Origin: Nocardioides sediminis | Lineage (GTDB): Bacteria > Actinomycetota > Actinomycetes > Propionibacteriales > Nocardioidaceae | Reading direction: 5' to 3' | DNA: 64,000 nt | NCBI RefSeq assembly: GCF_003047295.1 | Contig: NZ_PZYZ01000005.1 | Span: forward strand, 124,001-188,000 | In this document: positions 8,796 to 17,252 of the stretch, piece after piece | Layout of the letters: each line of letters opens with the position of its first letter | Numbering within the stretch: position 1 is the stretch's first letter | Made by a program: the position numbers and the translations under genes | The notes under the pieces: model-generated | What the model saw: only the letters and a program-made list of their open reading frames with translations | Told to the model about the DNA's origin: nothing | Databases searched by the model: none

Positions 8796-9499
8796 TGTCC
8801 TGCCTCCTCGTCGGCCGGGAGTGCCCGGCCCTCGTCGCCCGGGCCCGGGGCCAGGGCGGTCTCGATGAAACGCATCATGTGGTCGAACACGTGCGGGTCG
8901 ATCTCGGTCGGCCGACGGTCGTCGGCGTCGCGCTCCCAGAGGATGTAGCGGGCTCCCACCAGCTCGCCGATGCCCATGAGGGCCCAGGCGGCGACCTCGG
9001 GGTCGATGTCGGACACCTCCCCGGCGGCCTGGGCGGCGCGCAGGCCCTCGACGTACCCGTCGACGATGCGCGTGTAGTGCAGGTGGAGCACCTCCGGTGA
9101 GACCTGCTCGGCCTCCCGGACCACCCGGTAGAGGGCCGGGTGCTCGGCGGTGAAACGGAAGAAGCCCGCGAACCCTGCGCGCTCCGCCTCCAGCCGGGTC
9201 GAGGCGCCCTGCATGGCCTCGGCCATCGAGTGCCGCACCCGGCGGTTGAGGTCGATGACCAGCGCCTCGAAGATCGTCCGCTTGCTGTCGAAGTAGAGGT
9301 AGAACGTGCCGAGCCCGATGCCGGCGCGTTCGGTGATCTTCACGACCGAGGCCTCGTGGTAGCCGAGCTCGGCGAACACCTCCTCGGCGGCCTCGAGCAG
9401 CTTGCGCTGCGTCGCCTGCCCCCGCTTCGTACGCCGCGGGGCGTCCGCGGACTGCGGGTCGGCGCGCCGCTCGACCTCGCTGAAGTCGGAGGCGGTCAC
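8792..9499 (-). CDS. TetR family transcriptional regulator
   Basis: A 235-residue TetR-type repressor. The N-terminal helix-turn-helix spans roughly residues 25-70 and includes ITERAGIGLGTFYLYFDSK. A helical ligand-binding domain follows. The start GTG at 9499 overlaps the acyl-CoA ligase stop as GTGA and has a GGGGAG ribosome-binding sequence. A much longer in-frame extension upstream is a shadow of the ligase gene. Encoded inside the operon, it probably senses a CoA thioester or acid from the pathway and controls the livK promoter, but no operator was proven. Confidence 0.88.
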   Translation of the reverse strand: MTASDFSEVERRADPQSADAPRRTKRGQATQRKLLEAAEEVFAELGYHEASVVKITERAGIGLGTFYLYFDSKRTIFEALVIDLNRRVRHSMAEAMQGASTRLEAERAGFAGFFRFTAEHPALYRVVREAEQVSPEVLHLHYTRIVDGYVEGLRAAQAAGEVSDIDPEVAAWALMGIGELVGARYILWERDADDRRPTEIDPHVFDHMMRFIETALAPGPGDEGRALPADEEAGQ

Positions 9500-11040
9500 C
9501 GCGCTCCCCTCCCCACGGCCGGGACGACCTCGACCCGGCGACGCAGGTCGGCGCGGGCGATCTTGCCGATGCCTGTGCGCGGGAGGTCCTCGAGCACGTG
9601 GACCTCGCGCGGGGCCTTGAAGCCCGCCAGGTGCTCGCGCGCGTGGGCGAGGACGTCCTCGACCGTCAACCGGGCACCGGGGACGGGTTGCACGAACGCG
9701 ACGCCGACCTCGCCCCACACCTCGTCGGGGACGGCGACCACCGCCGCGTCGGCGACCAGCGGGTGACTGACCAGCACCGCCTCGACCTCGGCCGGCGCGA
9801 CGTTCTCGCCCCCGGAGATGTAGATGTGCTTGAGCCGGTCGACGATGCGGTGGCAGCCGTCCTGGTCGCGGGCGGCCAGGTCGCCGGTGCGGAGCCACTC
9901 CCCGTCGAGGGCCGCGGCCGTGCGCTCGGGGTCGTGGAGGTAGCCGGTGAACACTCCGGGGCCACGCACCTGCAGCTCCCCCTGACCGACGCCCTCCACC
10001 GGACCGTCCTCACCCACGAGTCGCACCTCGACACCGGGATAGGGCCAACCGACCGCCTCGGGATGGTCGGCCGCCTCGCTCGGTGGCAGGTAGAGGACGT
10101 TGGCCGAGGCCTCGGTCAGGCCGTAGCCCTGGCCCACCTGGACGCCGTGCTGGGCCCACACGCGGCGCAGCGACTCCGGCATCGAGGCCCCTCCGACCAC
10201 CGCGTGGCGCAGGCTGACCAGGTCGGCTCTCGGGAAGGTCGGGTCGGCGGCCAGGAGGTGGAGCTGCGTGGGCACGCACATCATGGTGGTCACGCCGCGA
10301 TCGGCCACCAGTCGCAGCACGCGTGCCGGCTCGAAGGAGCGCTCCAGCACCACGGTCGCGCCGTGCCACCACGCCGCCAGCGGCTGGCAGTTCCAGGCCG
10401 CGACGTGGAACTGCGGCAGGGTCGCCAGCACGACGTCGCAGTGAGTCAGTCCCGTGGCCTCGGCCATCGCGAGGCTGTTGGAGGCGACGTTGGCATGGCT
10501 GAGCACCACACCCTTCGGCGAGGCCTCGCTGCCGGAGGTGAAGACCACCAGCAGGGGGTCGTCGTCGACCGGGCCGCGTGGCTCGGGCCCGCGCTCCGGG
10601 CCCGGCGTCCGGACGGGAACGGTCGACTCCACCCCGGTGCTGCCGGGTGCCGTCATCGGCACCGCCAGCCCGGCACGGTCGAGCGACGCGCGGGCGAGTC
10701 GCTGCAGCTCGTCCTCGGCCACCACGAGCGACGGTCGGGTGGTGGCCATCATCGGGCCCAGCTCGGACGGGGTGAGCCGCCAGGACATGGGCACCAGCAC
10801 GAGCCCCGTCCTGGCACACGCGAGGAACAGCACCACGTGCTCTGCCGAGTTGCCGGTCAGGGTCACCACGCGGTCGCCCACGGCGTACCCGGCCTGTGTG
10901 AGGCCACGAGCGAGCTCGTCGCTGCGCCGGTCGAGCTCGGCGTAGGTCACCGGCACGCCGCGGTCGTCGATCGCCACCTTGGTCGGGTGCTGCCGGGCGC
11001 TGCCGGCGAGCCACTCGTGGAGCGTGCGGGGCCTGCTCAC
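9496..11040 (-). CDS. AMP-dependent acyl-CoA ligase
   Basis: A 514-residue member of the ANL superfamily, which activates a carboxylic acid to its CoA thioester through an acyl-adenylate. Visible motifs are the P-loop FTSGSEASPKG, QGYGLTEAS, the WLRTGDLA hinge region and the C-terminal catalytic lysine in PRTGIGKIARADL. It is shorter than acetoacetyl-CoA synthetases (about 650 residues) and closer in size to medium-chain or aromatic acid ligases. The GTG at 11040 overlaps the permease stop as GTGA. Its place directly after an ABC permease suggests it activates the imported substrate. Confidence 0.87.
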   Translation of the reverse strand: MSRPRTLHEWLAGSARQHPTKVAIDDRGVPVTYAELDRRSDELARGLTQAGYAVGDRVVTLTGNSAEHVVLFLACARTGLVLVPMSWRLTPSELGPMMATTRPSLVVAEDELQRLARASLDRAGLAVPMTAPGSTGVESTVPVRTPGPERGPEPRGPVDDDPLLVVFTSGSEASPKGVVLSHANVASNSLAMAEATGLTHCDVVLATLPQFHVAAWNCQPLAAWWHGATVVLERSFEPARVLRLVADRGVTTMMCVPTQLHLLAADPTFPRADLVSLRHAVVGGASMPESLRRVWAQHGVQVGQGYGLTEASANVLYLPPSEAADHPEAVGWPYPGVEVRLVGEDGPVEGVGQGELQVRGPGVFTGYLHDPERTAAALDGEWLRTGDLAARDQDGCHRIVDRLKHIYISGGENVAPAEVEAVLVSHPLVADAAVVAVPDEVWGEVGVAFVQPVPGARLTVEDVLAHAREHLAGFKAPREVHVLEDLPRTGIGKIARADLRRRVEVVPAVGRGAR

Positions 11041-12140
11041 GGCTGCGGCTCCAGGACCCGCTGCTCGCCCTGGTCGTCGGCGGCCTCGAGCACGGTGGCA
11101 CCGCTGCGGGAGCGACCGCGACCGAACCCCGAGCGTGCGGCGCCGGCGATGCCACCCGGCATGAACAGCACGACGGCGATGAAGAGCGCACCCAGGATGA
11201 ACATGGGCTCCGACAGCGGGACGTGCAGCACGGTGGGGAGGGACTCGATCGCGTCGGAACCGGCGAGCAGCGTGAGCCGCTGGTTGAGCAACGTGTAGAT
11301 CACACCGCCGACGATGGCGCCCCACCTCGACCCCACGCCACCGAGCACCACCATCACGAGCACCGTGACTGTGAGGTCGGCCCCCACCGACCGCGGCACG
11401 GTCCCGGACTGGAGCAGCAGGTAGAGCACTCCTGCCAGCGACGCGACCGCGCCACCGACCACGAAGACGAACAGCTTCGCCGTGTAGGGCTGCAGCCCCA
11501 GCGACCGCACCCGCAGCTCGTTCTCGCGGGACGCCGCGGCCACGTGACCGACGCGGGACCGGTCGACCCAGAGGACGGCCAAGTAGGCGATCACGACGAC
11601 GGCCAGCGCCAGCCAGTAGAGGTTGCGGGTGTGGACCACGCCGACGAGCGCGGCGGGCACGTGCTCGGTGTCGAGCGAGAGGCCCTCGTCGCCGCCGGTC
11701 AGCCCGTCCGGGTTGCGACGGACGAGCACCGAGCCGGCCTGGGCGAACGCGAGGGTCACCATCGCGAACGGGATGCCGGACACCCGCAGGCTGACCGCGC
11801 CGGTGACCAGCGCGACGGCCAGGGCACCGAGGAGCGTGAGGGCGACGGCCGGCCACAGCGACAGGTCGGTCCGCTCGAGCACGATGCCCAGTCCGTAGGC
11901 GCCTCCGCCGAAGTAGAGGGCGTGGCCGAACGAGAGCATCCCGCCGGTGCCGAGGAGCATGTTGTAGGAGAGCGCCAGCGTCGCGTAGACCATGCACAGC
12001 GCGAGGAGCTGCAGGGCACCCGGCGTGTACGTCGGGCCGGGCAGCACCCCCGGGACCTGGATCGCGAGCAGCGGCAGCACCGCCAGAAGGGTGACGACGG
12101 CGACTCCGAGGCCGAGGGACGTCCATGAGGACCTGCGCAT
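11037..12140 (-). CDS. livM: Branched-chain amino-acid-type ABC permease, LivM family
   Basis: A 367-residue inner-membrane permease with about nine hydrophobic segments. It carries the family sequences SYNMLLGTGGMLSFGHALYF and MVVLGGVGSRWGAIVGG. These belong to the LivM half of HAAT-type importers, which take up branched-chain amino acids, amides, urea or various carboxylates. The ATG at 12140 overlaps the livH stop by one base (TGATG). The C-terminal tail of about 40 residues is hydrophilic and Arg-rich. Confidence 0.9.
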   Translation of the reverse strand: MRRSSWTSLGLGVAVVTLLAVLPLLAIQVPGVLPGPTYTPGALQLLALCMVYATLALSYNMLLGTGGMLSFGHALYFGGGAYGLGIVLERTDLSLWPAVALTLLGALAVALVTGAVSLRVSGIPFAMVTLAFAQAGSVLVRRNPDGLTGGDEGLSLDTEHVPAALVGVVHTRNLYWLALAVVVIAYLAVLWVDRSRVGHVAAASRENELRVRSLGLQPYTAKLFVFVVGGAVASLAGVLYLLLQSGTVPRSVGADLTVTVLVMVVLGGVGSRWGAIVGGVIYTLLNQRLTLLAGSDAIESLPTVLHVPLSEPMFILGALFIAVVLFMPGGIAGAARSGFGRGRSRSGATVLEAADDQGEQRVLEPQP

Positions 12141-13018
12141 CAGGCAGCCACCTTCCCGAGGATGCCGGCCGGGCGGACCAGCAGGACGACCGCCAGCGCC
12201 AGCACGATGACGAAGTCGCCGGTGCCGCCGGCGTAGTAGTTGGCGAACTGCTGGAGCAGGGCCACGAGCACCGAGGCGACGGCCGCGCCGGTGAGCGATC
12301 CGAGTCCACCGATGACCGTGACGATGAAGGCGAAGATGAGGAGGCTGCCGCCCAGGGTGGGTGAGACGTAGCCGAAGTAGTGCGACGCCAGGACACCACC
12401 CAGGCCGGCCGCCGCTCCGCCGATGGCGAAGACGAGGGTGAAGGCGCGGCGCACGTCGATGCCCAGCGCGGTCACCATGGCCCGGTTCTCCACCCCGGCG
12501 CGGATGATCATCCCGTAACGGGTCCTGCGCAGGAACACGACGATCGCCACCAGCACCAGCACCGCGACGGCGATGATGAGGAACCGGTCGTTGGGGATGC
12601 GGGCCCCGAGCACGCCCGTCGTCTCGTCGAGCCAGGCGGGGCCGCGGATGAAGTCGGCGTCCGTGCCCCAGATGCCCTCGAAGAGGGCCACCGTCGCGAG
12701 GGAGAGCCCGACGGTGACCAGCACCTGCTCGATGTGCCGGTCGTAGAGCGGGCGGATGAGGAGCAGCTCGGTCAGCGTCGCCACCAGGGCGCCCACGAGG
12801 GCACCCACCAGCACGGAGGCGACGAAGCCCGTCCAGCTGCTCGGGTCCATGCGCTGTGCGACGGCCCAGCCCAGGAAAGCCCCGAGGGTGAGGAACGAGC
12901 CGTGCGCGAAGTTGAGCACGTGCATGAGGCCGTAGATCAGCGACAGGCCCGACGCCACGAGGAAGTAGAGCGCACCCAGACCGAGGCCGGTGGCGAGGAG
13001 CAGCACGAAGGTGCTCAT
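12140..13018 (-). CDS. livH: Branched-chain amino-acid-type ABC permease, LivH family
   Basis: A 292-residue permease with about eight membrane segments. It has the LivH landmarks SGLSLIYGLMHVLNFAHGSF near the N-terminus and VTVIGGLGSLTGA near residue 230. It pairs with LivM to form the translocation pore. The ATG at 13018 forms an ATGA overlap with livF. The substrate class is not fixed by the permease sequence. Confidence 0.92.
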   Translation of the reverse strand: MSTFVLLLATGLGLGALYFLVASGLSLIYGLMHVLNFAHGSFLTLGAFLGWAVAQRMDPSSWTGFVASVLVGALVGALVATLTELLLIRPLYDRHIEQVLVTVGLSLATVALFEGIWGTDADFIRGPAWLDETTGVLGARIPNDRFLIIAVAVLVLVAIVVFLRRTRYGMIIRAGVENRAMVTALGIDVRRAFTLVFAIGGAAAGLGGVLASHYFGYVSPTLGGSLLIFAFIVTVIGGLGSLTGAAVASVLVALLQQFANYYAGGTGDFVIVLALAVVLLVRPAGILGKVAA

Positions 13019-13743
13019 CGGGCAGCTCCCTTGTCGTCGTGGGTCTCGGCGTGGACGCCCAGCAGGCGCTGGGTGAGCGCCTCGTCGGCGAGGAGCGCGG
13101 CCGCGGGCGCGGCGTGGACGACCCGCCCGCCGGCGATGACGACCGCATCGCCGGCCAGTCGGCGTACGACGTCCAGGTTCTGCTCCACGAGCAGGATCGG
13201 GACGGTCTCGGACGCCGCCTCGAGGGCGTCCGCCACCTGGTCGACGATCAGCGGGGCCAGCCCCTTGGTCGGCTCGTCGACGAGCAGCAGGCGGTTGTCG
13301 TTGAGGAGGGCGCGCGCCAGGGCGACCATCTGCTGCTGACCCCCCGACAGGGTGCCCGCCATCTGGTCCCGGCGGGCCACGAGGTCGGGGAAGAGGCGCT
13401 CGACGAGCTCGCGCCGCGGCTCGGGCTGGCGCTCGGCGAGCCGGAGGTTCTCAGCGACCGTCAGACGGGAGAAGACCTCCCGGTCCTCCGGCACGTAGCC
13501 GACACCGCGCTGCACCACCCTGTGGGTCGGCAGGCCGTCGATGCGCTCGCCGGCAAGGGTGATCTCGCCCCGGCGCTGGTAGAGGCCCATGACCGCCTTG
13601 AGCGTGGAGGTCTTGCCCACGCCGTTGCGACCCAGCACGGCGGTGATGCCGGTCGCGGGGACCGTGAAGGACACGTCCTCGACGACCTGCTGGCCGGCGA
13701 CGGAGGCCGACAGGTGCTGCACGGAGAGGATGGGCCCGCTCAT
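13015..13743 (-). CDS. livF: ABC transporter ATPase, LivF family
   Basis: A 242-residue ATPase energising the HAAT importer. The Walker A motif GRNGVGKTS is at residues 38-46, the signature LSGGQQQMVALARAL follows mid-protein, and Walker B is LLLVDEPTKGLAP. The segment GYVPEDREVF is diagnostic of LivF. The ATG at 13743 overlaps the livG stop as ATGA. Confidence 0.93.
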   Translation of the reverse strand: MSGPILSVQHLSASVAGQQVVEDVSFTVPATGITAVLGRNGVGKTSTLKAVMGLYQRRGEITLAGERIDGLPTHRVVQRGVGYVPEDREVFSRLTVAENLRLAERQPEPRRELVERLFPDLVARRDQMAGTLSGGQQQMVALARALLNDNRLLLVDEPTKGLAPLIVDQVADALEAASETVPILLVEQNLDVVRRLAGDAVVIAGGRVVHAAPAAALLADEALTQRLLGVHAETHDDKGAAR

Positions 13744-14504
13744 GCGCTGGCTCCCAGGTAGGCGCTCTGGACCGTCGGGTTGGCCATGATGGCCGCGGGG
13801 GTGTCGAAGGCGATGATCGTGCCGGAGTACATGACCGCGACCTTCTCCACGAGGCCGAGCAGGACCTCCATGTGGTGTTCCACCATCAGGATCGTGCAGC
13901 CCTTCTCGCGGTGCATGGAGCGGATGGTCTCCGACAGGCCGGCGACGTCCGCCGATCCGACCCCGGCCATCGGCTCGTCGAGGAGGACCACGTCCGCGTC
14001 GGTGGCCCTGAGCACGGCGATCTCCAGCTTGCGCTTCTCGCCGTGCGACAGGACGCCGGCGGCCAGGTCCAGCTTGTCGCCGAGCCCGACCTCGCGGAGG
14101 TGCTCGACGGCGTCGCGGGTGGCGCGGTCCCCAGCACGGGGGAACCGCAGTGGCGACAGGCTGCCGCCGAGGGCGACCTGGGCAGCGATCCGGACGTTCT
14201 CCCGGACGCTGAGCTGGGGGAAGAGGCTGGAGGTCTGGAAGGTGCGGCCCAGCCCCGCCCGTGCCCGGCGGTGCACCGGCATGCCGGTGACGTCGCGGCC
14301 GTCGAGGTGCACCGTGCCGCTGGTCGGCCGGGCGATGCCGGAGACGACGTTGAACAGGGTCGTCTTCCCGGCACCGTTGGGGCCGATCACGCCGATGAAG
14401 GATCCCTTCTCGACCTCCAGGTCGACGTCCTCGAGGATGGTGGCACCTCCGATGCGGAGGCCGAGGTCCGCCACCTGCAACGCGGGCGTGGCTGGGGTCG
14501 ACAC
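13740..14504 (-). CDS. livG: ABC transporter ATPase, LivG family
   Basis: A 254-residue ATPase, partner of LivF. Walker A GPNGAGKTT is at 41-49, the signature LSHGEKRKLEIA at 152-163 and Walker B DVVLLDEPMAG at 171-181. GRTFQ near residue 86 is the Q-loop region. The start is GTG at 14504, with GAGGGA about 8 bases upstream. The 48-base gap to livK contains a hairpin that overlaps the livK stop codon, so livG and the genes after it are probably expressed below livK. Confidence 0.93.
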   Translation of the reverse strand: MSTPATPALQVADLGLRIGGATILEDVDLEVEKGSFIGVIGPNGAGKTTLFNVVSGIARPTSGTVHLDGRDVTGMPVHRRARAGLGRTFQTSSLFPQLSVRENVRIAAQVALGGSLSPLRFPRAGDRATRDAVEHLREVGLGDKLDLAAGVLSHGEKRKLEIAVLRATDADVVLLDEPMAGVGSADVAGLSETIRSMHREKGCTILMVEHHMEVLLGLVEKVAVMYSGTIIAFDTPAAIMANPTVQSAYLGASA

Positions 14505-14541
14505 GAAGTTCCCTCTTCCTGCGGTCGGCAGCTGTGGTCCG

Positions 14542-14562
14542 GGCCGGCTGTCTCAGCCGGCC
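14542..14562 (-). terminator. Hairpin at end of livK, probable partial terminator or RNA stabiliser
   Basis: GGCCGGCTG at 14542-14550 pairs perfectly with CAGCCGGCC at 14554-14562 around a three-base loop. The livK stop codon (14553-14555) lies in the loop and arm. A 9-bp GC stem between a binding-protein gene and its transporter genes is a usual way to keep the binding protein in excess. Confidence 0.6.
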
Positions 14563-15752
14563 TCGGGCGGGGCGACCTCGTCGGCCGGGACCGTCTCGAC
14601 CAGCTCGGCCTTCCACGAGTCGCCGTCCTTGACCAAGCGGGCCTGGTACATGTCCTGGATCAGCGCGTGGTCGCCCTCACGGACGGTCACCTCGCCCTTG
14701 GGCGCCTCGAAGCTGTGGCCCTCCAGAGCGGCGATCATGGCGTCCACGTCGCCCTGGCCCTCCTCGATGGCGTGGACGATCATCTGGGCGGCCGTGAAGC
14801 CGTCGGGGGTGAACAGGTCGACCTCGGACCCGGCCTCCTCGACCGCCTCGACCATCGCGGTGTTGACGTCGTTGTCGGGCGCGTCGGCGAAGTAGTGCGA
14901 GAGGAAGCTGATCCGCTCGGCGACCGGTCCGTAGGCGCCGTACGACGCGACGTCACCCAGGCCGGTGACGACGGGGGCGGCGTCGAACACGCCCTGCTGG
15001 GAGAGCGACTGCCACATCGAACCGGTCGTCTCACCGGCCCACGCCACGAACACGAGGTCGGGCTTCTGGTCCTTGAGCTGCTGGGAGAAGGAGGTGAACT
15101 CCTTGATGTCCTCCGCCACGAGCAGCTGCTTCACCTCGGCGCCCTCGGCGCCGAGCAGGGCCTCGACCGCGTCGGCGCTGCCCTGGCCGAAGGCGTTGTC
15201 CTGGGCGTAGACCACGACCTTCTGCCCCTCGATGTCCTCGAGGAAGGTGCCGGCGGTGGCGACGTCCTGCAGGCTCTGGCGGCCCGACCGGAAGGTGTAG
15301 CCGTTGATGCCGGTGATGGCGTCGGCGGCGGCAGCACCGGAGACGTAGAGCACCTGGTTCTGCTCGGCCTGCTCGGCCATCCCGAGAGCGACTCCGGAGG
15401 AGACGGTGCCGGTGAGGATCTTGACGCCCTCGCCGATGTACTCCTTGGTGAGCTGGACCGCCTTGTCGGGGTCGGCGGCGTCGTCGCCGTTGCGAACCTC
15501 GATCTTGATGCCGTCGACCTCGCCGGTGCCGTCGGTGGCGTAGTCCAGACCTGCGTCGAAGCCGTCCAGGAACGCCTGGCCGTAGATCGCGAGGGGACCG
15601 GTCTCGGAGGTGATGACGCCGACCTCGACGGTCTCGACGCCGCCCTCGGCGCCGCCGTCGCCGCCCTCGGTGGCGGAGGGCGCACATGCCGACAGAGCCA
15701 GGACAGCCGATGCGGCAACGGATCCCAGGAGGTGCTTCTTGGTCACGCTCAT
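14553..15752 (-). CDS. livK: Branched-chain amino-acid-type ABC substrate-binding lipoprotein
   Basis: A 399-residue periplasmic-binding-protein family lipoprotein with a signal peptide and a lipobox L20-S21-A22-C23. It has a bilobed LivK-like fold with the sequence VGVITSETGPLAIYG after the linker. A TTG at 15761 is open, but ATG at 15752 was chosen because GAAAGG lies about 10 bases upstream of it. It is the first gene of a nine-gene operon and has its own near-consensus promoter. A glycine/acidic-rich linker follows the cysteine. Substrate unknown; related proteins bind amino acids, amides, aromatic acids or short carboxylates. Confidence 0.88.
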   Translation of the reverse strand: MSVTKKHLLGSVAASAVLALSACAPSATEGGDGGAEGGVETVEVGVITSETGPLAIYGQAFLDGFDAGLDYATDGTGEVDGIKIEVRNGDDAADPDKAVQLTKEYIGEGVKILTGTVSSGVALGMAEQAEQNQVLYVSGAAAADAITGINGYTFRSGRQSLQDVATAGTFLEDIEGQKVVVYAQDNAFGQGSADAVEALLGAEGAEVKQLLVAEDIKEFTSFSQQLKDQKPDLVFVAWAGETTGSMWQSLSQQGVFDAAPVVTGLGDVASYGAYGPVAERISFLSHYFADAPDNDVNTAMVEAVEEAGSEVDLFTPDGFTAAQMIVHAIEEGQGDVDAMIAALEGHSFEAPKGEVTVREGDHALIQDMYQARLVKDGDSWKAELVETVPADEVAPPEAG

Positions 15753-15809
15753 CGCTGACAAGCCTTTCGGTGTGCGGCCTCAAACCTGAGACCTGATTCG
15801 GGTTTCCGA

Positions 15810-15839
15810 AACATAGGTGCGGGCCGAGCCGGGTGTCAA
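15810..15839 (-). promoter_or_regulatory. Sigma-70-type promoter of the liv operon
   Basis: On the minus strand TTGACA (15834-15839) is separated by 18 bases from TATGTT (15810-15815). This is close to consensus and unusual for this GC-rich region. The expected start point is near 15802. Just downstream, about 15780-15800, the TCAGGT word is repeated in tandem inside an AAACC/GGTTT dyad, a possible operator for the operon's TetR protein. Confidence 0.7.
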
Positions 15840-15984
15840 GGACCTGCGGCGCGTCGGGCGGTCGGGCGTCGACGGGCGTGCGACCCCGCTGGCGAGCGTG
15901 AGGGACGGTCGGAGGCACCGCCGACCAACCCGCACGACCGGGAGGGTCGGGGGTCGCCCGGAGCCGAGGACTGGGGCGGGGCGG

Positions 15985-16785
15985 TCAGGCCCAGGCGCCC
16001 TCGCGCCGCTCCATGGTGAGGTGGCGCTCGGCGTCGGTGAAGCCGAGGCTGCGGTAGATCCGGATCGCGTCGCCGTCGTGGTCGGCGGCGATCACGAGCA
16101 CCTCGATCCCGTACGCCGCCAGCGCGTGCTTGCCGGCCGCGTGCACGACCGCCGCGGCCAGGCCCTGGCGCCGGTGGTCAGGGTGGGTCTCGACGCTCTG
16201 GTAGCGCGCGATGCCGGCGTGGGTGACGAAGATGCCGGCCGTGCTGACGAGCTCGTCGCCGACGAACGCGGCGTACCGCCGGCCGAGGCCGCGGGCGACG
16301 AGGCCGCGCTCCTGGTCGTTCTTGCGGCGGGCGTAGGTCATGAAGGTCGCCTCGTCCATCCGCGACCAAAGCGCGTGGCTCAGCCGGGCGCGGCGCTCCC
16401 AGTCGTCGTCGCTCTCCAGCGGGCGGACGACGACCTCGTCGGCGACCGGTCGCGGGGCGACGAGCGAGCCAGTGGTGAGCACGACGCCGCTCTCGACCTC
16501 GAGCCCCGCGTCGACGAAGGGCTGGACGGCCTCGGTGAGGTCCTCGGTGCCGTCGACGCCGATCGAGACGTGCTCGGCCGTCGGGAACTCGGTGTGGAAG
16601 GCGCCGATCACCTCGCGCTCGCCGCCGGGGACGGGGAGCTGCTTGAGCAGGATGAAGTTGCCCCAGAAGTAGGTCGGGTTGGCCGGTGTGCGGACGACGA
16701 GGTGGGTGCCGCGGTCCTCGATCTCGCTGCCGGTCATCTCCAGCAGGCGCAGGTCGGTGCGGAAGCCGAGCGAGCGGATGTCCAT
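15985..16785 (-). CDS. GNAT family acetyltransferase with N-terminal extension
   Basis: A 266-residue protein. The C-terminal half (about 118-266) is a GNAT acetyltransferase with the acetyl-CoA loop ETHPDHRRQGLAAAVVHAAG and the terminal IYRSLGFTDAERHL. The N-terminal 110 residues form a separate degenerate domain with YFWGNFILL. The acceptor is unknown. Its ATG at 16785 directly abuts the stop codon of the sterol-carrier-family gene (no gap), so they are translationally coupled. Confidence 0.82.
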   Translation of the reverse strand: MDIRSLGFRTDLRLLEMTGSEIEDRGTHLVVRTPANPTYFWGNFILLKQLPVPGGEREVIGAFHTEFPTAEHVSIGVDGTEDLTEAVQPFVDAGLEVESGVVLTTGSLVAPRPVADEVVVRPLESDDDWERRARLSHALWSRMDEATFMTYARRKNDQERGLVARGLGRRYAAFVGDELVSTAGIFVTHAGIARYQSVETHPDHRRQGLAAAVVHAAGKHALAAYGIEVLVIAADHDGDAIRIYRSLGFTDAERHLTMERREGAWA

Positions 16786-17151
16786 TCAGTCCTCGATCGT
16801 CGGGCGGGTGGTGAGGGGAAGGTACGGCGTGAGGTCGGTCCGCTCGCCGCTGGCCAGCACCCGCCCGCTGGCGACGGCGTCGTGCCAGGCCAGCTCGCCG
16901 GAGGCGACCGCGATCCAGGTGTCGATGTCGGTCTCGACGACGGCGGGCGGGGTGCCGCGGGTGTGCCGGACGCCGGGGACCACCTGTACCGCGGCCACCG
17001 GCGGCACCCGGACCTCGACGGAGTTACCGGGGGCGCGCTCGGCCAGTGCGGCGAGGAAGTGCTTGACCAGGAGGCGGTCGTCGGCGGGGGTCCGGCTCTC
17101 GAGGGCCGATGCGACGGCGGCAGGGTCGGCGAGGCGGAGACGGGCGGGCAC
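16786..17151 (-). CDS. Sterol carrier family protein
   Basis: A 121-residue protein of the actinobacterial sterol carrier (SCP-2-like) family that is often found near purine genes. The central stretch VETDIDTWIAVASGELAWHDAVASG is the SCP-like core. No signal peptide. The ligand and role are unknown. It precedes the GNAT gene with stop and start codons adjacent. An inverted repeat lies upstream at 17176-17242. Confidence 0.75.
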   Translation of the reverse strand: MPARLRLADPAAVASALESRTPADDRLLVKHFLAALAERAPGNSVEVRVPPVAAVQVVPGVRHTRGTPPAVVETDIDTWIAVASGELAWHDAVASGRVLASGERTDLTPYLPLTTRPTIED

Positions 17152-17175
17152 ACCGGGAGGTTATCCCGCACAACT

Positions 17176-17242
17176 CGGGCAGTTCGCGGCGCAGGGACGG
17201 GCGTCGAGCGTGGCCCACGTGCTCGAACACGCGAACTGCCCG
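17176..17242. terminator. Widely spaced 13-base inverted repeat
   Basis: CGGGCAGTTCGCG at 17176-17188 is repeated inverted as CGCGAACTGCCCG at 17230-17242, separated by 41 bases. It fills the gap after the esterase gene stop (17253) and before the sterol-carrier gene start (17151). It may terminate the purL-esterase transcript. Confidence 0.5.
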
Positions 17243-17252
17243 CGGCGTGCGG

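Noticed and set aside
8815..8830. GGAGTGCCCGGCC resembling the interspersed GGAAGTGCCCGGTC word
   Set aside because: It lies inside the tetR coding sequence, differs at key positions and is explained by codon usage.
15880..15957. GCGACCCC and GGGGTCGC around 62 bases near the end of the GNAT gene
   Set aside because: Eight-base GC arms at this distance are not distinctive, and no other feature supports a terminator.
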